DNA of 12,990 bases from an uncultured Lysobacterales bacterium (GTDB lineage Bacteria > Pseudomonadota > Gammaproteobacteria > Xanthomonadales > SZUA-36): NCBI GenBank assembly GCA_937974465.1, contig CALJWY010000293.1:1-12990 (forward strand). The letters run 5' to 3'. The first letter of the stretch is position 1. Every line of letters starts with the position of its first letter. A program made the position numbers and the translations under genes. Under the pieces are notes generated by a model that was not told the origin of the DNA, did not search any database, and saw only the letters and a program-made list of their open reading frames with translations. This document shows, one piece after another, positions 6,366 to 12,990 of this stretch.

Positions 6366-8327
6366 ATGACGCGACATGAAATCGTGAATTCCACCTATAA
6401 ACACTTAATTACAGGTTTTATTCTTACTGTGATGACGCTGGTAATTGGCTTTGCGCCAAGTGTTTTGGCACAGATTACCCCCAGCAAGGAATCCCTGTCG
6501 AACCTCTATCCCGGCAAGGCCTATTCGCCTTATGCTCAGCGTAGTTTCCCGGATCGTGTCTTCTGGGGTGACACCCACCTTCACACCGGGCTTTCAGTAG
6601 ACGCCGGTCTGTTTGGTGCACGTCTTGGGCTTGATGACGCCTATCGCTTTGCACGTGGCGAAGAGGTTATAGCTTCCAGCGGCCAGCCTGCCAGGCTTGG
6701 CCGTCCACTCGATTGGCTGGTCATTGCTGACCATTCCGACGCCATGGGGTTCTTCAATGATCTTGCAGCAGGTTCACCCGAAATTCTCAAATTCGACCAG
6801 GCCAAACCCTGGTACGAAGGTCTGCAGGCCGGTGGTGATGCCTCGGTACAGGCTGCATTGTCCCTTATCACAACGTTTGCGCAAGGTGACATCGATACGG
6901 AAATGATGGCGGAATACTCGCCGGGCGGAAAGATATATGCCTCGATCTGGGAAAGCGTGGTCGATGCGGCCGAGCGCTTTAATGACCCCGGACACTTCAC
7001 CGCTTTTATCGGCTTTGAATGGACCTCGCTGGTCGCCGGAAATAATTTGCATCGTAATGTCATCTTCCGCGAAGGCGCCGAAAAAGCCGGTTTGGTCGTT
7101 CCCTATACGACACAGGCTCCGATTGGTTCGACAGACCCTCTCGACCTGTACAAATACCTGGAAGCATATGAGGCGAAGTCGGGTGGCTCAGCGCTTGCAT
7201 TGGCCCATAACGGCAATCTCTCCAATGGCATCATGTTCCCGGTTGATGCGCAGTACACCGGCCGCAAGATTGACGCTCAATATGTAAAGGAACGTGCCAG
7301 GTGGGAACCACTTTACGAGGTGACCCAGATCAAAGGCGACGGCGAAACCCATCCCTTGCTATCGCCCGATGACGCGTTTGCCGACTATGAAAACTGGGAT
7401 GCCGGCAACCTCGATCTTTCTGAGGCCAAGACACCGGATATGTTGCAATATGAATATGCACGCGAAGCACTGAAAAACGGTTTGCTGCTTGAAAAACGGT
7501 TTGGCACCAACCCTTACAAGTTTGGCATGGTTGGCTCAACCGACAGTCACACAGCGCTTGCGACCGCTGAAGAGGACAACTTCTTTGGCAAGGCGACCAA
7601 CGCCGAGCCCGGTCCGGAGCGCATGGCGCATCCTTTCACGAGGACCGAGAACGGCGCCTTTGAGGGATACGAGCTTGTCTCCTCGGGTTACACGGGTGTC
7701 TGGGCGAAAGAAAATACGCGTGCAGCCATCTGGGATGCAATGGAGCGCAAGGAAGTCTACGGCACGACCGGTCCGCGTATGTCGGTACGGTTTTTTGGGG
7801 GCTGGAATTTCACTATGGACGACCTGAACAGCCGTATGCCGGCCTTCCGCGGATATGAGAAGGGCGTGCCAATGGGTAGCGATCTTCTGGCCAGAAAGGG
7901 TGCTGCAGCACCAAGCTTTATGGTCTATGCCTTACGCGATGCGGTAGGCGCCAATCTCGACCGGATACAAATCGTCAAAGGCTGGTTGGATGCCAAGGGT
8001 AAAACCCATGAAAAAGTCTATGACGTGGCATGGTCTGACGCACGCCAACCCGACAGCAATGGCGTGTTGCCAGCCGTGGGGAACACGGTAGACATCAAGT
8101 CAGCAAACTGGACCAATACCATTGGTGCATCCGAATTGGGAACCGTATGGACCGATCCGGATTTTGATCCCAAACAAAGCGCTTTCTACTATGCTCGGGT
8201 GCTGGAAATTCCGACGCCACGCTGGATTGTCTATGATGCTTTCCGGTTTGGTATTGAAATACCTGAGGGGGCCGAAACGACCCACCAGGAGCGAGCCTAC
8301 ACATCGCCGATCTGGTACACACCCTGA
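6366..8327 (+). CDS. Exported DUF3604 family protein with PHP-like metal site
   Basis: At 653 residues it matches the DUF3604 family (recognised from motifs, no search). Residues about 12-35 form a signal peptide ending PSVLA before QITP, so it is predicted periplasmic or secreted. The motifs mirror those of PHP-type metal-dependent phosphoesterases: WGDTHLHTG with H71 and H73; ADHSD with H123; FEWTS with E218; LHRN with H229; AHNGN with H281; GSTDSH with D393 and H395. A di- or trinuclear metal hydrolase is therefore likely by inference, but the substrate is unknown. The C-terminal region (about 500-653) is rich in beta strands and tryptophans. AAGGAG lies 8-9 bases before the ATG at 6366, giving a clear start. 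It begins 119 bases after the radical SAM gene and is followed by a strong terminator, so it may be transcribed alone. Confidence 0.9.
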   Translation: MTRHEIVNSTYKHLITGFILTVMTLVIGFAPSVLAQITPSKESLSNLYPGKAYSPYAQRSFPDRVFWGDTHLHTGLSVDAGLFGARLGLDDAYRFARGEEVIASSGQPARLGRPLDWLVIADHSDAMGFFNDLAAGSPEILKFDQAKPWYEGLQAGGDASVQAALSLITTFAQGDIDTEMMAEYSPGGKIYASIWESVVDAAERFNDPGHFTAFIGFEWTSLVAGNNLHRNVIFREGAEKAGLVVPYTTQAPIGSTDPLDLYKYLEAYEAKSGGSALALAHNGNLSNGIMFPVDAQYTGRKIDAQYVKERARWEPLYEVTQIKGDGETHPLLSPDDAFADYENWDAGNLDLSEAKTPDMLQYEYAREALKNGLLLEKRFGTNPYKFGMVGSTDSHTALATAEEDNFFGKATNAEPGPERMAHPFTRTENGAFEGYELVSSGYTGVWAKENTRAAIWDAMERKEVYGTTGPRMSVRFFGGWNFTMDDLNSRMPAFRGYEKGVPMGSDLLARKGAAAPSFMVYALRDAVGANLDRIQIVKGWLDAKGKTHEKVYDVAWSDARQPDSNGVLPAVGNTVDIKSANWTNTIGASELGTVWTDPDFDPKQSAFYYARVLEIPTPRWIVYDAFRFGIEIPEGAETTHQERAYTSPIWYTP

Positions 8328-8355
8328 CATCCTTTGCGAAGGACTATGGCAAATA

Positions 8356-8385
8356 GCAAAAGGGCCCCAAACGGGGCCCTTTTGC
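8356..8385. terminator. Bidirectional rho-independent terminator
   Basis: This is a perfect inverted repeat: GCAAAAGGGCCCC (8356-8368), loop AAAC, then GGGGCCCTTTTGC (8373-8385). The 13-base-pair stem has a GC-rich core flanked by an A-run on one side and a T-run on the other, so it can terminate transcription in both directions. It sits between the stop of the plus-strand DUF3604 gene (8327) and the stop of the minus-strand ABC permease (8406). Confidence 0.92.
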
Positions 8386-8405
8386 ATACATTGATGTGCG
8401 GCTGC

Positions 8406-9617
8406 TTAAACCGTTCGGGTGGCAACTGCCGGCGGTACCGATGAAGCCCTTCTCGCCGGGCCGAATACGGCAATCTGTCCGACAGCCAGCAATAACAACA
8501 TCGCCACCGGCACCAGGTACCAGGTGATTCGGGTCAGGCTGAATGTTTCGATCATCAGGATATTCAGGCCCACGGTCAGGGCTGCTCCGAGTAAAACACC
8601 TCCCAGGCTGATGATGAAATTCTCCGTCATAAAATAACGCAGGATAACCAGTTTGCTGGCTCCCAACGCGCGTCTAGTGCCGATCTGCCTGGTGCGGCGA
8701 TTAACACTGAAACTGGCCAGCCCGACGATACCCAATGATGTGATCGCAATCAGCAGTACGATGGTAAACGTCAGTATTTTGATCATGGATGATTCACTCC
8801 GATAACTTCTCTCGCGGATTTCATCCATGCTGCGCATGGAGCGCACGATACGATCTTTGTTTCTATCGGCCAGTAACTCCTCAACCTGAGGCATTACCGA
8901 GTCGCGCATGCCGGGTTCGGTGCGGATGAGATAGACCGTGGCACCAAATAGGGTATGGGTAGGTACCAGCATGACACGCTCAAAACCATCCCAACCGGGC
9001 CAGGAACCCTGCATTTTTTCGACAATGCCGGTGATGGTTATTGGCTGAGTATCAGCGATATATACGGTCTTACCCAGCGCACTTGCCCAGTCATCCGGGA
9101 ACATGGCCTCCGCCATGGCGCGCGTGATAATGGTCTTGTCCGGCCACTCGGTGGCAGCACGTTCACGCCAGGCGACATCTGAAGCACTGAAGTTTTCACC
9201 TGCCAACAGGTTGACGCCATAGGTATCCAGGCCGTGTTCATCGACAAAATACAAGCCAACGCCGGTGCCGTCGATTTCTGCACCAGGCTCTGTTTGCAAA
9301 CCCATGCTCCAGCCACTGCCTGACAGGGGTACCGCGTTGGATTGTATGGCATTGACAATCCCGGGCATCGCACGCAGGGCAGCAAGATCCTCTTCGATGG
9401 TTACACGCTCGTTAAAATCTTTAGCAAAACCAACGCTGGCGATAGAGAAGAGATTGTGTTCATCAAGCCCGCTGGGGCGTGACATCATGCGGTCCTTTTC
9501 CTGCATGATGGAGATGGCATTAACCATGATGGCCATGGTCACCGCAATTTGCAGCGCAATCAGGATGGCGCCGGTTTTGTTGCGCATCATTGCGCGCCAG
9601 ATGGGTCCGATTTCCAT
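8406..9617 (-). CDS. ABC transporter permease 2, MacB/FtsX type
   Basis: This 403-residue protein has the FtsX/MacB permease topology: TM1 at about 14-36, a large periplasmic domain (about 37-278, MacB_PCD-like), then TM2 about 280-304, TM3 about 333-355 and TM4 about 367-386. After TM2 the cytoplasmic segment RRTRQIGTRRALGAS (307-321) is the family's coupling region, which contacts the ATPase. It is the last gene of the minus-strand operon, 22 bases after permease 1. AGGGAA lies about 8 bases before the ATG, supporting the start at 9617. No ATPase domain is fused, unlike true MacB, and none of the catalytic motifs of a processing peptidase is seen. It probably pairs with permease 1 as a heterodimer. 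The substrate is unknown; relatives export peptides, antibiotics or lipoproteins. Confidence 0.92.
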   Translation of the reverse strand: MEIGPIWRAMMRNKTGAILIALQIAVTMAIMVNAISIMQEKDRMMSRPSGLDEHNLFSIASVGFAKDFNERVTIEEDLAALRAMPGIVNAIQSNAVPLSGSGWSMGLQTEPGAEIDGTGVGLYFVDEHGLDTYGVNLLAGENFSASDVAWRERAATEWPDKTIITRAMAEAMFPDDWASALGKTVYIADTQPITITGIVEKMQGSWPGWDGFERVMLVPTHTLFGATVYLIRTEPGMRDSVMPQVEELLADRNKDRIVRSMRSMDEIRERSYRSESSMIKILTFTIVLLIAITSLGIVGLASFSVNRRTRQIGTRRALGASKLVILRYFMTENFIISLGGVLLGAALTVGLNILMIETFSLTRITWYLVPVAMLLLLAVGQIAVFGPARRASSVPPAVATRTV

Positions 9618-9639
9618 AATTACTGTTCCCTCAAGTATT

Positions 9640-10956
9640 TCACTGAAGTTTTAACTGGCCGGCGGGTGCAATGCTGCAGGCCCGCCAGGTGGGATACAAA
9701 CCGGCGAGCAGGGCCGATACGATGGCCAGGCCGATGGCGGTTAATACCATCACCCAATCCATACTCACCATGTTTTCGACAAAGTCGCCGAAAAGCATCT
9801 CGATACCGCGCAGACCCAGCCAGGCCAGGCCCAGGCCTAAAACGCCACCTGCCAGGCCGACCAGGCCGGATTCGATCATATGCTGGATAAACAAGCTTGA
9901 GCGCGAAGCACCAAGCGCCCTGCGCAGGGAGATATCCCCGGACTTGCCAAGAAATTTCGCCAACAGCAAACCAATCGTATTGATCAGGCAGACAAACAGA
10001 AACAGAATTGACAGGCCAAGCATGACCCGGGCATCGTCTTCAACAACCTCCTGGTCTTCCATCCACTCCATCACATCGTTGAGGCGGTTATTGAGCGGCC
10101 GCGGAAACCGGCCCAGTTCTTTTTGCTGCTCTGCATAAGCATTGATAAACGCCATGTATTCCTGCTTTTCAGAGTTGTCTCTCAACTCCGCCCAGAACTG
10201 GATCCAGGCGCATTCCGAATTAAGAAAGGCTTCAATGCCATCGCCATCAACGGGTTTCCAGCAGTTGGTGTTGCCATTGCGGGGTAACTCATACTCCACT
10301 GCAACGTTAAAGGGGATATAAATCTCTTCCGGGTCAGAAAACGCACCATTGGTGACATCAAAAAATTTGGGCACCGGATGAAACTCATCCAACACCCCAA
10401 CGACCTGGTAATCCATACCACTCAGGCGCACCCTGCGGCCAATAGAGTTTTCACCGCCGAACACGCGCTCGTTAATTTCCTTGCTGAGCACAACAACCCT
10501 TTCCAGGTTGCGATCAGAGGCGTCATCCCAGCCGCCGCCATGGACAAAGCGCAGGTCAAACATCGGAAAGAAGTCTGCCCAGGTATTGCGGGAAGTTACG
10601 GAGAATGGTCGCTCGTCGTCACCCTGAGGCTCAAGTACCAGGCTCGATTTGTTGCTGGCGACCTGCCGGTAAGCCTTTTGAGCTTTCATCAATGCCATGG
10701 CGTCAATGTAGGTCATCTGGTCGGGTGGTTCGAAGTTGCCGTCATCCTCGGGTTGATTGGGATCCCAGCTATCAAGTTGTACATGAAACAGTTGTTCGGA
10801 TTTTGTCGGAATCGGGTTACTGGACATCACGTAGTTGACCGTAATGATGGTCATACACGCACCGATGCCGATGGCTATAGCCGCGATCATCAGTGCGCTC
10901 AACAACGGATTACGTCGGATACTGAGCAGGCCAAGCTTCAGGTAGTAGGAAAACAT
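9640..10956 (-). CDS. ABC transporter permease 1, MacB/FtsX type
   Basis: This 438-residue permease has TM1 at about 17-40 and a large acidic periplasmic domain (about 41-308). TM2 lies at about 311-334, followed by the cytoplasmic coupling segment SGDISLRRALGAS (339-351), then TM3 at about 361-385 and TM4 at about 400-422. The periplasmic domain holds two cysteines, C232 and C249, which could form a disulfide. It is clearly related to permease 2 in topology and in the RRALGAS motif, but the two differ strongly in the periplasmic domain, as expected for a heterodimer. The ribosome binding site AGGGAG overlaps the ATPase stop codon (TAG at 10967-10969) and sits 6 bases from the ATG. The gap from the ATPase gene is only 10 bases, so translation of the two is probably linked. 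Confidence 0.92.
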   Translation of the reverse strand: MFSYYLKLGLLSIRRNPLLSALMIAAIAIGIGACMTIITVNYVMSSNPIPTKSEQLFHVQLDSWDPNQPEDDGNFEPPDQMTYIDAMALMKAQKAYRQVASNKSSLVLEPQGDDERPFSVTSRNTWADFFPMFDLRFVHGGGWDDASDRNLERVVVLSKEINERVFGGENSIGRRVRLSGMDYQVVGVLDEFHPVPKFFDVTNGAFSDPEEIYIPFNVAVEYELPRNGNTNCWKPVDGDGIEAFLNSECAWIQFWAELRDNSEKQEYMAFINAYAEQQKELGRFPRPLNNRLNDVMEWMEDQEVVEDDARVMLGLSILFLFVCLINTIGLLLAKFLGKSGDISLRRALGASRSSLFIQHMIESGLVGLAGGVLGLGLAWLGLRGIEMLFGDFVENMVSMDWVMVLTAIGLAIVSALLAGLYPTWRACSIAPAGQLKLQ

Positions 10957-10966
10957 ATCTTTCTCC

Positions 10967-11680
10967 CTAGGCGGTCGCGACCTGGCTTAAAAGGGGTTCG
11001 GCAGTGGTTTCCTGGTCGCCATTACTGACACGTCCATCCAGGATATGCACATTACGGCTGGCCATTTCCGCCAGTACCGGATCATGGGTCACCATGATGA
11101 TGGTGGTGCCGCTGCGATTGATCTCGGAAATCAATTCCATGACGCTCAGGGCCATTTGGGAGTCCAGGTTGCCGGTGGGCTCATCGGCCAACAGGAAGCG
11201 GGGTTCGCCGGCAAGTGCGCGGGCAATGGCAACCCGTTGTTGCTGGCCGCCGGATAGCTGTGATGGTAAATGCTTCATGCGTGATGCCAGGCCAACTGTT
11301 TCCAGCACCTTTTCTATGCGTCGCTTGCGCTCTGCAGAATTGAAGCCGCGATAGCGTAATGGCACATCCACATTGTCGAACAAGTTGAGATCAGGAATCA
11401 GGTTGAAGCTCTGGAACACAAAGCCGATCTTTTCGTTGCGCACAGCGGAACACTCGGAGTCGGTCAGGGCGGATACATCCCGGCCATCCAGTTCGTAACG
11501 GCCGTCGGTGAACTGCTCCAGCAAGCCAGCGATATTGAGAAATGTGGTCTTTCCCGAGCCTGAAGGACCAGTGACAGAGACAAATTCACCCTCCTTTACC
11601 TCGAGTGAAAACTCCCTCAGGGCGTGTGTTTCAACAAGGTCTGCACGGTAGACCATGGATATATTTTGCATGCTGAGCAT
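10967..11680 (-). CDS. ABC transporter ATP-binding protein, MacB/LolD type
   Basis: This 237-residue stand-alone nucleotide-binding subunit energises the two permeases encoded after it. Visible motifs in order: Walker A GPSGSGKTT (38-46), Q-loop Q90 in FVFQSFNL, signature LSGGQQQR (142-149), Walker B RFLLADEP (161-168) with catalytic E167, D-loop NLDS (171-174) and H-loop H199 in VTHD. The motif set, including ADEPTGNLDS, is that of the MacB/LolD/FtsE group. All catalytic residues are intact. AGGAG lies 7 bases before the ATG at 11680; an internal ATG three codons later is less well placed. It follows the adaptor gene after 25 bases. It is cytoplasmic, bound to the permeases. Confidence 0.96.
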   Translation of the reverse strand: MLSMQNISMVYRADLVETHALREFSLEVKEGEFVSVTGPSGSGKTTFLNIAGLLEQFTDGRYELDGRDVSALTDSECSAVRNEKIGFVFQSFNLIPDLNLFDNVDVPLRYRGFNSAERKRRIEKVLETVGLASRMKHLPSQLSGGQQQRVAIARALAGEPRFLLADEPTGNLDSQMALSVMELISEINRSGTTIIMVTHDPVLAEMASRNVHILDGRVSNGDQETTAEPLLSQVATA

Positions 11681-11705
11681 ATGAAGACTCCTGGGCTTCT
11701 ATAAA

Positions 11706-12983
11706 TTAATTGGTTACCAACACTGTGTCGGCGCTGCGAAACTGATCGATACTGGAAATAACTACAACCTCACCCTCGTTCAGGCCATGAACAATTTCTA
11801 CAGCGGCAAGGCTGCGAGCACCGACCTCAATCGAGCGTCGATGGGCGACATTGTCTTCATCCAGGACATAGGCGATGCGACTGCCACCACTGTCCAGGAA
11901 CTGGCCACGCTGCAGGGTCAGAACAGCGTTCTTTTCTTCCATCAGGATGCGGGTTGTCAGGCGTTGGTTCTGGCGCAAACCCGGGGGCATTCCGCCCGCA
12001 AAGCGAATACGTGTAGTGACCTGGTTCTGGATTATTTCGGGTGATACTGAAACCAGCGAGGCCGGGTATCTCTGGTTGCCGACCAGAACCTCAGCCTCCA
12101 TACCCAGGCCAAGGTCATCGGCATAACTTTCGGGCACCTGGGCCTCTATTTCAAAAGCGGAAAGATCAACCACGGCCATCACCACCTGGTTGCGCGCGAC
12201 AGCGGCTTTCTGGTCGACCATCAGGTTGCCGACAATCCCACTAACCGGCGAGCGCATATTCAATTCGTCCACCTGCCGTAAATGGTCCTGTACCAGGAAT
12301 GTCTGGCGCTCAACCTGCAGTTCACGGGTTTTCAGCTCAAAGGCAAGCCGCTCGTCATCCAGCTTGGCGTCTGCGACGGCATGCTCATGCGCCAGTTTTG
12401 CGGTTTCGAGGTCATCCTTGGTTTTTTCAAAATCAATCTCAGAAATGGCTTCAATTTGATAACCCGATTCAGCCCTTCTGCGCTCACGTTCGGCCGCGAC
12501 CAGTGTGACCCTGGTCAGGTCAATATTTTTCAGATTATCCAGGGCCTTTTGCTTGGCCTCGATGCGTTGCCGGTCCAGTTCCACGCTGAGGCGGTCAAGT
12601 ATGGCCTGCTCCTGTTGGAGTTGGTTCTGCAATTCAGGGCTATCCAGCAACGCCAGTGCCTGGCCTTCGGCCACCCGGGAGCCGGCCTCAACCAGCAGCG
12701 TGATGGTGCCATCGGCAGGGGCGAACAGGGACGGACTGACGGCGGCCACGACACGCCCTTGCACCGAGACATCACGGACGAGATCGGTGCGCGCCACAAC
12801 TCCCAAGCGCAAGCGTTCCTTGGGCACCGAGATACTTGAGCCTGCCCAGCGTTGCAATGACGGCAACACGATCCAGGCGCTGACAATCAGCGCCAACAAA
12901 GCGGCTACAATCATCAGCCGTTGCCGGCCTTTTGGTTTAGCCTGTAAAGTAATATCTTGTGCGGAAGTGTCTGCAATTTTCAC
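11706..12983 (-). CDS. HlyD/MacA-like periplasmic adaptor of the ABC exporter (start near right edge)
   Basis: From the GTG at 12983 this is 425 residues. The frame stays open to the window edge (one or two codons more), so a start just outside cannot be excluded; the N-terminal KIADTSAQD resembles how related adaptors begin (from memory), which favours this region. TM anchor at about 23-41. A half-lipoyl segment at about 85-114 (FAPADGTITLLVEAG, then VAEGQALALLD) is followed by a long coiled-coil hairpin at about 116-238, rich in E, K, R and Q. The second half-lipoyl segment (MRSPVSGIVGNLMV) is at 243-256. Beta-barrel and membrane-proximal domains follow, ending EGEVVVISSIDQFRSADTVLV. The adaptor should link the ABC permeases to a TolC-type outer-membrane channel not encoded here. 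It is the first gene of the minus-strand operon; its promoter lies outside the window. Confidence 0.9.
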   Translation of the reverse strand: MKIADTSAQDITLQAKPKGRQRLMIVAALLALIVSAWIVLPSLQRWAGSSISVPKERLRLGVVARTDLVRDVSVQGRVVAAVSPSLFAPADGTITLLVEAGSRVAEGQALALLDSPELQNQLQQEQAILDRLSVELDRQRIEAKQKALDNLKNIDLTRVTLVAAERERRRAESGYQIEAISEIDFEKTKDDLETAKLAHEHAVADAKLDDERLAFELKTRELQVERQTFLVQDHLRQVDELNMRSPVSGIVGNLMVDQKAAVARNQVVMAVVDLSAFEIEAQVPESYADDLGLGMEAEVLVGNQRYPASLVSVSPEIIQNQVTTRIRFAGGMPPGLRQNQRLTTRILMEEKNAVLTLQRGQFLDSGGSRIAYVLDEDNVAHRRSIEVGARSLAAVEIVHGLNEGEVVVISSIDQFRSADTVLVTN

Positions 12984-12990
12984 TATTGAT

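Noticed and set aside
10378..11028. 216-codon open frame on the plus strand opposite permease 1 and the ATPase
   Set aside because: It spans the junction of two clear minus-strand genes and has no domain or plausible start signal.
1..12990. Search for defence systems, mobile elements, CRISPR arrays and RNA genes
   Set aside because: No repeat-spacer pattern, no transposase or integrase frame, no tRNA-like cloverleaf and no rRNA stretch was seen by eye.

Overview
The window looks like a chromosomal segment from a Gram-negative bacterium, most likely a gammaproteobacterium and possibly marine. That is an inference from the envelope gene content (outer-membrane porin, RND pump, MacAB-like exporter, exported DUF3604 protein) and from protein flavour. 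Base composition is moderately GC-rich and even across the genes. I see no transposase, integrase, phage gene, CRISPR array, tRNA or rRNA, and no clear sign of recent transfer.

Layout. (1) 1-705, minus strand: 5' part of a phosphate-selective-porin-like (OprO/OprP-type) outer-membrane protein, cut by the left edge. (2) 706-1128: a 423-base divergent intergenic region with candidate FNR/ANR-type and Fur-type sites on the porin side and a 20-base imperfect palindrome, a possible repressor operator, on the pump side. (3) 1129-5292, plus strand: an RND inner-membrane permease followed by its periplasmic adaptor, in permease-adaptor order and with no outer-membrane channel gene. (4) 5356-6246, plus: an uncharacterised radical SAM protein with a CX4CX2C cluster motif and an unusual, possibly leaderless start. 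(5) 6366-8327, plus: an exported DUF3604 protein carrying a full set of PHP-like metal ligands. (6) 8356-8385: a strong bidirectional terminator between convergent transcription units. (7) 8406-12983, minus: a four-gene operon, read right to left as membrane-anchored HlyD/MacA-like adaptor, MacB-type ATPase, FtsX/MacB-type permease 1, permease 2. The adaptor's promoter and possibly its true start lie beyond the right edge.

How the genes work together. Both transport modules are tripartite-type exporters that would need an outer-membrane channel (TolC type) encoded elsewhere. The RND module is driven by the proton gradient, although its relay residues differ from AcrB. The ABC module is ATP-driven with a heterodimeric permease pair. 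The substrate of neither can be read from sequence. The radical SAM gene is close enough to the RND genes to be co-transcribed, but it also has its own candidate promoter. The DUF3604 gene appears to be a separate unit ending at the shared terminator.

Most families here are recognisable, and I did not find a clear-cut new multi-gene system. The most unusual items are the start region of the radical SAM gene, the two functionally uncharacterised proteins (radical SAM and DUF3604), the altered proton-relay residues in the RND pump, and the regulatory sites in 706-1128.
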